The notes: generated by a model from the sequence alone, not told the origin. 64,000 nucleotides of DNA from Romanomermis culicivorax (GCA_963922205.1 CAWUHX010000204.1:124001-188000); one strand, 5' to 3'; shown: positions 10,657-21,589, counted from the stretch's first letter. Numbers and translations: made by a program.

Positions 10657-11502
10657 TCAGCACCAAGGTGTCTCGGATCTATTGCATATCAATTCAATGT
10701 TCAAAACGTGCACAGTACTCATATCAATAGCCAATTTTAGTCGACTTTTGATCGTGTATTTCACCGTTCGTAGTCCACCTTTTCTATCCCGCTTCCTCGA
10801 CTCCCGTTTTTGGTCGCCCAAACGTCTCATGTCCCTCATATATCTTTTGGAATTATGCAAATTTCTAAAGGCCGTCCGCCTATCAACGTTGGAATTTTTC
10901 GGTGGTCTCTCTATTATTAAACCCGCATCTTTTAATCTTAAGTAAAATTCGTCGTCCTCTAAACCCCAACCCCAATATTTATTGGACATACCGTCGGCTA
11001 GACGGAAATTTTCGTTCGTCATTAATAAAATGCCGCCGATAAATTTGGAATAATTATACAACGGGTGATAGTCGGGCGACGACAAATGATAAACGCCGGT
11101 TTTACGAGGATATTCGTAGCTAAAATTCGAATTTAAGGGTAAAAGATCGACGTCGTGCATTGCGAAATAATCACAACCGAAATTTCTAGGGCACGATTCT
11201 AAAAAACCGACGTTAATTAACGAAGCTCGATTGAAACGGTAATTGTCCACTTGGTTGACGATCAAAATTTCGTGATCGATAGCTTGATCGAGCAAAAATT
11301 GATGCATATAAGGAGCGAAAATCAATAGTTCGTCGAATCGATCGCGAAACGGAACTAATACACATAATTTGTGAATCGAACGTTTTAAATTTTCGTTAGC
11401 GACGTCGTCGAAGTCCACGAGTCTAGAATAAATTATGAGGATGATAATTAGTGAGGTTACGGAACCAAGGAGTAGCGGAATTCGCACCCCAAATCGCATC
11501 AA
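10657..11502 (-). CDS. B4GALT7: Xylosylprotein beta-1,4-galactosyltransferase (B4GALT7 type)
   Basis: It adds the first galactose to xylose in the tetrasaccharide linker that joins glycosaminoglycans to proteoglycan core proteins, working in the Golgi lumen. The frame of 281 codons is uninterrupted: a short N-tail, a membrane anchor at about residues 8-25, then the catalytic domain with PFRDR (51-55), the metal-binding DVD (117-119, in HDVDLLPLN), GGILL (156-160) and the acceptor-site WGWGLEDDEF (177-186). These are the hallmark motifs of the beta-4-galactosyltransferase family, and the HDVDLLPLN and WGWGxEDDEF wording fits the B4GALT7 branch best. The length is slightly under the usual 310-330. 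The first of two Met codons is taken as the start. No intron is needed, unlike the other genes here. The C-tail beyond residue 230 is basic and then loses resemblance. Confidence 0.9.
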   Translation of the reverse strand: MMRFGVRIPLLLGSVTSLIIILIIYSRLVDFDDVANENLKRSIHKLCVLVPFRDRFDELLIFAPYMHQFLLDQAIDHEILIVNQVDNYRFNRASLINVGFLESCPRNFGCDYFAMHDVDLLPLNSNFSYEYPRKTGVYHLSSPDYHPLYNYSKFIGGILLMTNENFRLADGMSNKYWGWGLEDDEFYLRLKDAGLIIERPPKNSNVDRRTAFRNLHNSKRYMRDMRRLGDQKRESRKRDRKGGLRTVKYTIKSRLKLAIDMSTVHVLNIELICNRSETPWC

Positions 11503-13025
11503 TTATAAGATAATCTGAAAAATGGAAGACAAAAAGTATAGTGTTTTTATAAAAAAATGTTCATAAACTGAAAAATAAATCTATGAGTGAGTTCATACGT
11601 ATAACTGGGGAAGTGTTATAGGAAATCTCACCCAGATATGATAACCACATGATTTGCCGATGATATGGCCGCTTAGAGCTTAGCCATACGGACCGTAATC
11701 TTACGGACAGAAACTAAGAAATAACTGGTTTTTGTCATTTTTAGACAAAAAATGGCAAGAATGTCAATTTTTCGGCGCTTCGCGTCAAAAATACATATTT
11801 TTACGTCATAAAAAAAAATATTTTTCAATCGTTTTGAGGCTTTTTAGGTTAAAAAATCGATTTTTCCCTCAACGACGTACCCCTAATGTTTTGGCTATGG
11901 CGAGAAACTAAAAAAAGGTTTTTTAAAACGTAAAGAATAACGGGACAAGAAAAATAGAAAACGAAATTGGAATTAAATCACGAGAACTTTACTCAATCAC
12001 GCAAAAAGCTATATTTACAGATTAGATATAAATAGCAGGATTAATCAATGAAAAAGTGGCCAAATATGAAGTTTACTCATAAACAAATTATACTTGAATA
12101 TAAACCAGAGAAAGAAACATACCATGATAATCATTTTAGAAAAAATCCCCAATATTTTACTTTATTTAACGACATTAATGTAACAGTTTTTGTTCAATTT
12201 TGTAATGGGTGAAGTCAACCCAATGAAATATAACAAATGAGTTGAAAACTGACAAAACCTTTCAAAAAATGGAATAACCTCGAATCGATAAGTATCTTTT
12301 CAAAATGATGCGAAAAAACTAAATATGAATACCTACAAAAAATTAGGAAATCAAATTTTTTTGTAGTTTGTCGAATGGTTTCACCCGTATTCAGCGAAAC
12401 ACACAACACCGAAACTCAAAATAGCGAGACTCATTACAGCGATGTCTCAAAACAGCGATTCGAAAAACAGCGAAGTGTCAGAACAGATTCTCAAAATAGC
12501 GACTTTTCAAAAAAGTTATCTTCAGAATGGGACAATGGAGATAGAGCGGGGTAGACATTTTGGCATAATAGACCTATTTGGTCCTCCATTTCGATCTGGC
12601 GGATACTGGTTGTCACACACTTTGACACGGATCACAACATTTCTGATAATATGGCTCTATAGCATGTGTTTTCACATTACAGCTCTTTATTTTGGTTTGT
12701 TTACTATTAACATATCTACATGCATCTATTCGTTTCTTTTTTCCCTTATTGACTTACTCCCTTTCATATTCTCCTCATTTTGAGCCACTTTTTGTTTAAT
12801 TTTTCCAGGTCGTGTACTTTTGTTCTATTTTTTACCTACTTTTTATAACAATATTTTATTTTGTTTTGCCTTTACCGCTCAATTATTTTATTCATTAATT
12901 TAATTTTTTGCACTTAATCTCCATACAAAACAATTTTAATCCGAAATCCTTATAATTTTTTGGTTTTGTTCTCTTTCAAACGTTTTGCAAAAATGTTTTT
13001 CTAAGATTTTTTTGCGATTTTGGAA
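11503..13025. other. Intergenic, no gene seen
   Basis: AT-rich DNA between B4GALT7 and the 3' end of H2A.X. It contains a GGCGCTTCGCGTC palindrome relic near 11773, a short tandem repeat (12396-12510) and T-rich runs. The open frame at 12442-12783 starts inside that tandem repeat and is not convincing as a gene. Confidence 0.45.
12396..12510. repeat. Short tandem repeat, about 14-bp unit
   Basis: Variants of TCTCAAAACAGCGA recur seven or eight times with drifting spacing and sequence. Confidence 0.6.
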
Positions 13026-13029
13026 TGAC

Positions 13030-13170
13030 CCGTTCCGTACATGTAAGAGGTCCGAATAGTTGGAGGGGGCGGGTAAACCCGAAATTTTGTGTGAGAGGGT
13101 CGAAAATTTTCCCAAAAAGGCACTTTTTTGCCAATTTTTTTAAGTCTGGGGGGGCACGCACGACTAATTG
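13030..13170. mobile_element. Truncated CATACCTG-family MITE
   Basis: It begins with a mutated end (GTACATGTAAGAGGTCCGAA) and follows the family pattern (GGTAAACCCGAAATTTTG, then CGAAAATTTTCCCAAAAAGG), but has no recognisable right end. It lies just past the 3' end of H2A.X. Confidence 0.6.
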
Positions 13171-13481
13171 ATTTCCTATCTCGAGATGAACAGTTAAACT
13201 GAACAAAAAGTGATCACTTACAATTAAAATTCGTCAATTTTCTGGAATTGGCTGATTACAGACTGGACAAATCACAAAACCTGACAAATAAGAACCGATG
13301 CTAGTTCAAAATCTTATCAATGCAAAGCCATCTCATCATCATCAAAAACCAACCAGATTATTCAGCTAAAAAATTTATTCAAACATAATTGATGATCATT
13401 TAAAACGACTTAAACATCAAAAAATTTTACATGACATCTGCTTCTCGAATAATGTCAAAAAATGTGTAGGCAACAACGCTT

Positions 13482-16400
13482 TCAAAAATCTTGCGAAGGA
13501 CCCGATTTCGAAACTTTGGTCGATTTTTCGGAAACACTTCCCGTCGACGTCGACGCTTTCTTCGGCAACAAAGTCGGCTGAATGTTGGGCAAAACGCCAC
13601 CTTGAGCGATAGTGACACCGTGCAACAATTTATTCAATTCTTCGTCGTTACGGATGGCCAATTGTAAATGACGCGGAATAATACGTGTTTTCTTATTATC
13701 GCGTGCTGCATTGCCGGCCAATTCCAAAACTTCGGCCGTCAAGTATTCCATAACGGCGGCTAAATAAACCGGCGCTCCTGAAAAATTGTTCGCTCACATG
13801 TACCTCCGTCAAACGAATTAATCATGTCGATTATGAATGTTATTTGTAATTCAAATTTTTAAACGTGACTAATACTGATTTCAAAAATGATTTTCCATCA
13901 GTGAAGTAACTTTCGATAAATAACTCGCATTTACAGAAATAATTTATAAAGCACTGCATTTTTTCGATTGGAAAAATAGATATTTTCCCACCAAACATAC
14001 ATGTAACGGAGTCCCGCTTTTTTGGGGCCGGGGGTCAGTAATCCCCAAAAATTTTGGGGAAAGGGGTCTCTGAAGGAAAAAAAAATTTGATTTTTTCTAG
14101 GGATGAGCCGGATCGACTTTTTGGCGACAGCGGATCCGGATCTTGGAAAATTTGGTTCAGCGGATTCGGATCCAAAAAAAATTTGGTCCAGCGGATCCGG
14201 ATCTTGAGGAACAGATCCGAGAGGATCCGGATCTTTCAATAAGTATATGTACTATGTCTAATTTGTCTAAAATTGAGTTAAATGAATTTATATTCATTGG
14301 TGTCAATAGATTAATAGATTATTAATGATTGAGGTGTTCGTTTATTGAAATAATTCACATGTACTAATTGATAATTTTCATTCATTAAATTGTATTCATG
14401 TTAAGATTAATATTGGTTTCACCAGAAAAGAAATGAATAGAAATGGAAACTTTTTTCAGGAATTATGGATTTAAGTTTTTCTTTCACTAGCAGAGTGTGG
14501 GACTACTTCACAGTGTCCCCAGATGATGAAGAAAAGGCAAAGTGCAATAAATGCAGAATCCAGTTATCCAGAAAAGGTTGTGCTACTGGATGTCAGAGAA
14601 AACATTTGGAGAGGAAACACATGGCAATATATAAGCAGTTTGCGGCTAAATAAAAAGAAGATAATGAAAATAGAAGTAATTGTAGAACAAATTGCTGCTA
14701 GTAAAGTAAAGTTATGTTAAAGAATTAATTTTTGTGTTTTCTTTAAAGATAGCCAAAAAAATGATCCTAGCAACTCAAAAACCAAATTAGAGCATGAACT
14801 TCAGTCTCAAACGTCTCTGGACAATTGCTTCATGCAGAAAGTAAACTTAAATTAGCACCAGCGAAAAGTGTCCCCTATGAACAGCTATTGAGTGGTGCTG
14901 GTCAAATTTATGATCCTACCAAAAATCGTTTGAAGAGTGGTATATACTGTTGAAAAATTACTGTTTCTCAAGTATAATTTTGCTACCATTGCAGTGTTTT
15001 TTTGTACAAGCCTCTTTGTACATGTACAAAGATCGGCCAAAAAGTCTTTGTACGAAGAATTTTTTTTTGTACTCTGAAAAAACCATGATCTTTATGTATT
15101 TTCGCACAAAGTTTCTTCCTAATAGCACTCGAGTTCCCGTCCTTCATAATCATCTTACAAATTAAGAAAATATACTCATAACTTTCATAAATCTGAAAAA
15201 CTTCAATTTAAATCTGAAATTTCTGAAAATTAGTTCCATGATGCTTCTCAATTCAAACTCGGCTTCATGGTTAAAATTTAAGTTGCAAAAAAGTTGGAGT
15301 AGATTTTTACGTTCTGAAATGGACCAAAATTCGCCATTTCCGTACAGGAGGACCGCCAACATTTTTTCCTTTACTGGAAATTTTTTCTCCATGAAGCACT
15401 ATTTGTTGAAAAATAGTATTGCAAAGAATTATCAATTTTTGGTGTTTTCTAATACTGCAAAATTTTATGTGAATAATAATGAATAAAGAACCGATTATGA
15501 CTGGATCTTAATCATTGACAACAGCGGATCCGGATCTCAAAAAATTTGGTTCAGCGGATCCGGATCCAAAAAAATCTGGTTTAGCGGATCCGAATCGGAT
15601 CCTAAAATTTAGGCGGATATCCGCGGATCCGGATACCCGGCCCATCCCTAATTTTTTCACGAAAAAAGTCCGAAAAATGGTTCAAAAAATAGTAATTTTT
15701 TCTAAAAAATGATAAAAATGTATTTATGGCGCGAAGCGCCGAGAAAATTGACGTTTTTGACCCTTTTTTGTTCAAAAGTTGACATTTTTAATAAAAAATT
15801 GACATTATTCAGTATTTTTCCGACAAAAAGTATAGGCGGTCGCCCACTGGCTAGCCATATGGTCGACGATTTCTGGGGGGGGGGAGGTTCCCATAGCACT
15901 TCCCCCCAATTATATGTACGCCACCAGATCATTAAAAAATATAAAACAACGAATACGAAATACTATTTACTATCCATGGAATGACTGACCCGGTGTTCTA
16001 CTCAAACGAGAAATTCGGGCTCTTCCGGAACCGCGCATGTCGAAAAAAGTTTTGGGAGTTTAAAATATCGGTTGCACGATAGAAAGTAAATATTTCGTAT
16101 TTTCCAGGTGTTCGTGATTCTTATGCTGCAGATAAAATGATGATCATTATTTGCTAGTTGATTGACTAAAACTTTAGTTGGTCGTTTCCTGAATTGATTG
16201 GTTGCTTGCCACATTATTTGTTTTGCTGGTTGGTCTCAGATTTTCTTTTATTGACTTTAATATTACTAGTTATATGGATGTTTCCCAAATTGGTCAGTGG
16301 CTCTGAGATCAGTTCGATGATCGGCTGCTTCCTAGATCAATTATAGGGTAGGCGTAGATTCATACCTGTAAGAGGCACGAACAGTTGGGGGGTGGAACTG

Positions 16401-18666
16401 AAAATTTTGGGGTAGGGTCACAAAATTTCCAAAATTTTGGGGACTGGGTCGATAAGACCCCAAAAATGTCGAAAATTTTTCCAAAAATGCCGAAAAATCC
16501 ACTTTTTCCCCATTTTTTCTAGTTTGGGGGGGATGGGTATAGGGTGGACGAAGTTGGGGGTGGGTTCCCGACATTTCGGTATGGAGTTCGACCAAGCTGG
16601 GGGTGGGGGTCGCCCCCTACTCCCTTCCCAATTACAGGTACTGCGTAGGTTGACTCAAATTTTCCCGGATCAGTGAGTGGTTGGTTGGTTGACTTCTAGA
16701 TTTGTTGATTGCTTATTCCCAGATTGGTCATACCTGTGAGAGATCCGACTAGTTCAAGGGGGTGGGAGTAAACTCAAAATTTTGAGTTGACGTCCCAAAA
16801 TTCCAAAAATTTTGGGAGGTACCCATCCCCAAAAATCCCATTCAAAGTCGAAAAAAACGAAAATTTCGAACATTTTCCCAAAAAAGGTCCAAACCTATTT
16901 TTTCCGAGTTAGGGGGGAAGATTTCAGACATTTGAATAGTGGGTTCAACCAAGTTGGGGGGTCCCCGCACTGGTTTTCCCCCGCAGCCTTTTCCCCAAAT
17001 GGAGAAGGAGGTCAAAAAATTTTTCCCCATTTTCTCAGTCATTTTATTCGCTTAGAAATGCTCATAGCCGCTTTATTCAAGTGTTTTTGAGCTTTTTCAA
17101 GCTTTCTGGTGTATTTAGAGCGGTTAGTTCATTAAAATTGGGGAAAAAATTGAAATTTTCGACTTTAAAGTCTAATCTGCTAGCATTGTGGAACAAATTT
17201 TATAGAAAACTATCCAAGAGCATAATGGCTTTGAATTACATGCAAAATCATGTCTTCTATGGACGCTGCAAAATCAATTTTCCGAACATTTATTTCAAGA
17301 ATTAGATTGGAAGTTTGGGTTCAAAAGTCGTAATTTCTAGAATTTTATTTGAAAAATTTAACAATCATTAATTTATTTGTAAAATCTCATGAACTTGGTC
17401 GAAAAGATGTGAGTAAGAAGTTTAAAAATTTCTGAAAACTACTCCCATGAAGCTTTTGAATTGATTTTACGTTAGCAAAGAAATAATCGAATCAAAAAGT
17501 TTAAAGAATTGACGTATTGACCTTTCTCAAAAACTGCGTCAAGGAAAAAATGCGAATCTTCATTAAATATCATGATGAAATATTGAAGATCACCAGTTAC
17601 AACATGAGATAATACGTTCAAAATGATGAAAACTATTATAGCTTAAGTGATGCACGGCAAGAATTTTCCAGAGGGGTGGGTCCATGGACTTTTTCTCCAG
17701 GGGATAGGGGGAGTGGGTGAGCGAAACAACAAGAAAAATTTCGGTAAGCCAAAATATGCACAAAAATCATCAAAAAAGCTCTATTGGAAAAGGTTTAGGA
17801 AGGGGTGTTTGACAATTTTTTCTGGTCCAGGGTCTCAGGTATGGTGGTTTACCCCCTACCCCCCCCTATGTGCATATATGTGCTAAAAGCTGCGCCTGAG
17901 CTAGGTGATACATATTAGATTATGACTTTCTAAAATGCACCAAAATGCATCTTTTCTGTAAACCGATCCCTAAAATTTTCTCAAGAGCCCAAAATACTTT
18001 TTCCGAATTCGGTTCCTCAAAAAACACGATTTAGGGATAATAAAGTGGTCCCGCCCCCCCCAATCCCCTCCAACTACAGGTATTAAATTGGTTGGTTGTC
18101 CCATTTACAGATCTTAGTCGGGTGGTTGCCTCCCAAAATTGTAGTGGTTGTGACGGATCAATTCAGGCCCGTATTTAGAGGGGAAGGGGGGGGGGGAATT
18201 CCCTCCCTAAATTTTTTTTCATTTGAAATTTTCAGCAATATGATTGTACTACATCACAATTTTCAAAATAAAAAAATTATATTTATATACTTTTTGTCAA
18301 ACAGAGAGTTTAGTCACTAATCCAAGCACACGTAAATAACTGAAAGTAAGTCGTCTTTACTGAAAAACAGTGAATTCAAAAAATTTCTTGGAAAATTCCC
18401 CCTTTTTTAAAAATCGTGGATACTATGAACCAATTGACCGACGGTCTTGCAGGTTATGAGAGGATCAGTAAAGCAAGCATCTTCCTGCATTTCTGATCAA
18501 AGAATGAGAGACAACAAAAAATAAAATTACCAGCGCCAACACGTTCGGCGTAATTGCCTTTGCGTAATAACCGATGAATCCTGCCGACGGGAAACTGCAG
18601 CCCAGCTCGACTGGATCGAGTTTTAGCTTTCGACTTAGCTTTTCCTCCTTTACCACGACCGCTCAT
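13482..18666 (-). CDS. H2AX: Histone H2A.X, two exons
   Basis: A core nucleosome histone that also carries the DNA-damage phosphorylation site. Exon 1 is 18531-18666 (45 codons plus one base; [20 protein letters not shown] start). Exon 2 is 13482-13777, from the [16 protein letters not shown] join to the stop. On the minus strand the intron starts GTAATT and ends CAG, and the split codon is Gly. Coding length is 432 bp, 143 residues, the same as human H2A.X. The C-terminus is KSGPSQDF: the SQ-D/E-aromatic motif phosphorylated by ATM/ATR kinases to make gamma-H2A.X. An intron is unusual for a replication-type H2A gene, and this one is 4,753 bp because of a stack of transposons. I did not see a histone stem-loop next to the stop. 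Confidence 0.93.
14098..15650 (+). mobile_element. hAT transposon, non-autonomous, with exact 8-bp TSD
   Basis: The left end TAGGGATGAGCCGG and right end (reverse complement TAGGGATGGGCCGG) form 14-bp inverted repeats with one mismatch. Both sides are flanked by ATTTTTTC (14090-14097 and 15651-15658), an exact 8-bp target duplication as made by hAT transposases. Just inside both ends are clusters of GCGGATCCGGATC, likely subterminal transposase-binding repeats. The element carries a BED-type zinc-finger frame but no catalytic transposase domain. It lies in the H2A.X intron, opposite to that gene in orientation of the finger frame. Confidence 0.88.
14465..14653 (+). CDS. BED-type zinc-finger fragment of a hAT transposase
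   Basis: A 62-codon frame: [20 protein letters not shown] followed by [10 protein letters not shown]. This is the BED finger pattern (an aromatic-rich lead-in, then C-x2-C, then HL-x3-H), the DNA-binding domain at the N-terminus of many hAT transposases. A possible AG splice acceptor lies just before the Met. The frame stops after the finger and the RNase-H-like catalytic part is missing, so this is either the relic of a transposase or a finger-only protein that competes for element ends. It is inside the hAT element 14098-15650. Confidence 0.65.
   Translation: MDLSFSFTSRVWDYFTVSPDDEEKAKCNKCRIQLSRKGCATGCQRKHLERKHMAIYKQFAAK
16361..16643. mobile_element. CATACCTG-family MITE with near-perfect TSD
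   Basis: Left end CATACCTGTAAGAGGC, right end TTACAGGTACTG. Flanked by CGTAGATT (16353-16360) and CGTAGGTT (16644-16651), an 8-bp duplication with one mismatch. The inside is G-rich near the right end and includes GGGTATAGGGTGGACGAAGT, which is shared across the family. It lies in the H2A.X intron. Confidence 0.82.
16729..18084. mobile_element. Possible long, compound member of the CATACCTG family
   Basis: Left end CATACCTGTGAGAGATCC; possible right end CTACAGGTATT. The 8-bp flanks are AGATTGGT (16721-16728) and AAATTGGT (18085-18092), one mismatch. The first about 200 bp and last about 60 bp look like family sequence; the centre (about 17040-18020) is a copy of the repeat found inverted at 19480-20340, so it may be an insertion in the MITE. 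The alternative is two unrelated partial copies whose flanks match by chance. Confidence 0.5.
17040..18020. repeat. Inverted copy of the 19.5-20.3 kb repeat
   Basis: Read backwards, this stretch follows 19480-20340 for most of its length: shared landmarks are the reverse of ATGATATTTAATGAAGATTCGCATTT, TAACGTAAAATCAATTCAAA, GAATTAGATT, GAGCATAATGGC/GACTTGA and GCATTTTGGTGCATTTTAGA. A G/C-rich patch at about 17650-17880 is not shared. The CGGCGC hairpin present in the other copies is missing here. Confidence 0.7.
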
Positions 18667-19140
18667 GATGATGTCGATATAATTTGAATTGTGAGAATTA
18701 AGAACAGACGCTAAGTACCTATGATACCAAAACGGGGATGGAACTGGAAACAGTGAAATGAAAATAACGACAGAAAGAAAAAGCGCGCAAACTCTATGTA
18801 CAGTTGTTTGGAATCGTTCAAAATTTTTGTGCTGCATCAGGGTCCTGTTGCTCCAAATCAGAAAATTATAGTCGTGTAAACGGGCTCTCATATGCTCGGT
18901 TTCATCATCCCAATCCGACTGATTTCGTTGCTTGCGGATGTTGTCAAGTTGATGAATTTATTATTTTATTCATATACAAAATGTGTTTACTATATTTGTG
19001 GGTAGATTCTTTTGACGTAGCATTGCGTTCACTGTTTTCTTTTTCCCACATTTGCACTATAATGTGGAAAAAAATCTGGAATGTAGAAAAAATTTTTGAG
19101 GTCTTTCCACAAATGTGGAAGAAAAATTTGGGGTTTTCAT
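18667..19140. other. Upstream of H2A.X, promoter region expected
   Basis: This is the 5' side of the H2A.X gene on the minus strand. I see no firm TATA box or shared histone promoter element. The region merges into repeat DNA by about 19050, where pairs of short CCACATTTGTGG-like palindromes begin. Confidence 0.35.
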
Positions 19141-19144
19141 ATTT

Positions 19145-19807
19145 GAAAGATGCATTTTGGTGCATTTTAGGAGGTCGAAATCTCAAAATTTTCTGGCGCT
19201 TCGCGCCGGTTATAACTTTAATAATCATCATTATTCATTGTAGCTCAGGCGCGGCTTTTATCATGTCTACCTTCATTTATCACTTAATCTATAAGAGTTT
19301 TCATCATCTTAAACGTAGTATCTCATGTTTTAATTGGTAATCTTCAACATTTCATCATAATATTTAATGAAGATTCGCATTTTTTCCTTTTGAGAAAGAT
19401 CAGTACGTCAAGTCTCTACACTGTTTTTTTCCCCCAAATCGTGCTTTTTGAAAAAAAAAAAATTCGGAGAAGGGAAAAAAATTTTGGGCTCTTTCCCCAT
19501 TTGGGGAAAAAAATTTCGGGGATTGGATACAGAAAAGATGCATTTTGGTGCATTTTAGAAGGTCATAATCTCAAAATTTTCCGGCGCTCCGCGCCGATTA
19601 TAACTTTAATAATCATTATTATGCATAACTTAGCCCGGGCGCGGCTTTTAGCATGTCTACCTTCATTTATCATATAATCTATAATAGTTTTCATCATCTT
19701 GAACGTATTATTTCATGTTTTCATTGGTAATCCTCAATATTTTATCATGATATTTAATGAAGATTCGCATTTTTTCCGTTTGAGAAGGATCAATACGTCA
19801 AGTCTCT
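19145..19807. repeat. Direct duplication of a 275-bp unit
   Basis: 19145-19418 and 19532-19807 are direct copies: both begin GAAAGATGCATTTTGGTGC or close to it, carry the CGGCGC hairpin, then ATAACTTTAATAATCAT, GGCGCGGCTTTTA, TGTCTACCTTCATTTATCA and end TACGTCAAGTCTCT. The spacer between them and the DNA before the first copy also resemble each other (both have TTTCCACA or TTTCCCCA palindromes followed by AAAAATTT), giving a larger period of about 390 bp. Confidence 0.82.
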
Positions 19808-20340
19808 AAGCTTTTTGATGCAATTATTTCTTTTCTAACGTAAAATCAATTCAAATGCTTCATGGAAATATCTTTCGGAAATTTATACTCTGCTTACTCA
19901 TATATTTTCGACCAAGTATGAGATTTTACAAATAAATTATACTGGTTTTAAAATTTTTCAAGTAAGATTCTAGAAATTACGACTCTTGAACACAAAATTG
20001 GAATCTAATTCTTGAAATAAATGTTCGGAAAATTGATTTTCCAGCATCCCAGAATGTCTATATACCCAAAAAAATTTCCGGCGCTCGGCGCCGGAAAGAT
20101 TACCATCTTTTTTGAGCTTTCGCTTGTCATCATAGAAGACTTGACCATTGATTTCTTGTGTAATTCAAGTCAATTATGCTCTTGGATAGTTTGCTAGAAA
20201 ATTTGTTCAACAATGCTTGTAGATTAGGCTTTTAAGTCGAACATTTCAATTTTTTCTTCAATTTTAATGAATTAACTTCTCTAAAAACACCGGAAGGCTT
20301 GAAAAAGCTCTAAAACAGTGCGATAAAGCGTCTGTGAGCA
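19480..20340. repeat. Right arm of a large inverted repeat
   Basis: It pairs with 17040-18020 in inverse orientation over roughly 850 bp with moderate divergence. The region between the arms (about 18020-19480) contains H2A.X exon 1 and the first copy of the direct duplication. Confidence 0.7.
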
Positions 20341-20369
20341 TTTTCAAGCTAAAAAACGAGGATTTTAAG

Positions 20370-20720
20370 ACGAAAAAATTTTTTTCCACATGTGGAAAAA
20401 AAATTTGACCCCTTTCCACATTTGTGGAAAGAAGTTCGTGGAAAAAAACAGTGGTTGCGTTCGTTTCATGTTTTTTCGCCCAATCAAGTGTTTTTTTTGT
20501 GCAGACTGCACAGACATTTGTACCAATTAGCACAAAGGGCCATACTATGCATCCATTTGTTTTGGTACCAAAAATAGCAGCCTTTAAAGTGATTCTGTTC
20601 TGATCTGAGCATCGCAGCCACTGCGCAATGCGCCCACCGTTTTTTTTCCTCGAAGATTTTTTCCACATGAGAACCGGACCCAAAATTTTTTTTCTCATTT
20701 TTAAAAACGTTTATAATGTG
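20370..20720. repeat. Relative of repeats at 21.65 and 63.6 kb
   Basis: It contains paired TTTCCACATTTGTGGAAA palindromes and the block CATTTGTACCAATTAGCACA, then AAAGGGCCA. The same block with small changes is at 63613-63640, and the neighbouring GAAAAAAACGGTGAGTGCG type sequence recurs at about 21825. No gene. Confidence 0.55.
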
Positions 20721-21132
20721 GCTACGGATGCTTTTTTTGCATTTTAGGAGAATACTCGAGCATTTTGTTGTATTTGGAGTCAAAAACCTACAAAAATGAG
20801 GAAAAGAATTGAGAAAATTCTGGTTATGGTAGTCAAAATGAGCTCAGGAAGAATATATTGGTGTTTTACAGGAGCGGGTGAAGCATGTTAACAATAGAGT
20901 GCTCAGGAATTTATCCGCCATTATAATTTGTGTGGTTCCTATTAGACGAATTATCTAATCTTATAATTAATTTTAAAATTTTTGGATTTTCACTTTCTCA
21001 AACGCTGGAAAATGAACCTTCACAACGTTGAGAAATGAATTAAAACCAAACTGATGAAGTGTAATTTGTTTGAAAAAAGAAAAATTCTCGGGTTTTAATA
21101 TTCTAAAACGCTGGAAAATAAATCTCTCCAAC

Positions 21133-21357
21133 CATACCTGTACTTGGGGGGGGGGGGGGTTGGGAGGCCCCCCAACTTGGCCAACTCTGTACCCAAAATC
21201 ATCCAACCCTCCCCCCAGTTTGGAAAAAATTAAAAAAATGTGCAAAAAAGTGTATGTTTTTTGGCCTTTTTTGGGAAAAATTTCGACTTTTCTACCCCCC
21301 CCCCCCCAAAATTTCGGATTTACCTCCCCCCAACTGGTCGGAGGTCTTACAGGTATG
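21133..21357. mobile_element. CATACCTG-family MITE with perfect 8-bp TSD
   Basis: It starts CATACCTGTA and ends TTACAGGTATG, flanked by TCTCCAAC at 21125-21132 and 21358-21365. The inside is in the opposite orientation to the copies at 9846 and 16361 (C-rich half on the right). 225 bp long. Confidence 0.88.
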
Positions 21358-21589
21358 TCTCCAACAGATATTCATGAACAGAAGTTCTAAAATCGCAGTC
21401 TAGAATCATGTCTTTAATTTCCATCTTCAATAAACGCAAAAGTTCAGGTTGCAAACGTAAAAAAAATTCCAAGCATCGAGAGAAAAAATTGAGAGAATTG
21501 ATGAAAAATCTCGATTTTTCATCGACATAATTGACTGTTAACGATTAGAAAATAAGAGTGAAACGACTTGATTAATAGAAATTCTTGAG

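Larger units (their letters stand above)
13997..15917. repeat. Older repeat interrupted by a hAT element; inverted relative at 22.2-22.6 kb
   Basis: The segments 13997-14097 and 15651-15917 match, in reverse, a continuous stretch at about 22245-22610. Shared landmarks are GGGGAAAGGGGTCTCTGAAGG beside the left part, ACGAAAAAAGTCCGAAAAAT just right of the hAT, GGCGCGAAGCGCCG, and GGCTAGCCATATGGTCGACG. The outer ends carry ATACATGTAACGG and TTATATGTACG. Without its guest the repeat is roughly 360 bp. Function unknown; it looks like another MITE. Confidence 0.65.

Noticed and set aside
12442..12783. Open frame of 113 codons
   Set aside because: It starts inside a degenerate 14-bp tandem repeat and continues into low-complexity hydrophobic residues; no domain or splice signal supports it.
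18804..19340. Plus-strand open frame of 178 codons upstream of H2A.X
   Set aside because: It crosses from the H2A.X upstream region into a dispersed repeat that recurs nearby without an open frame, so it is not conserved as coding.
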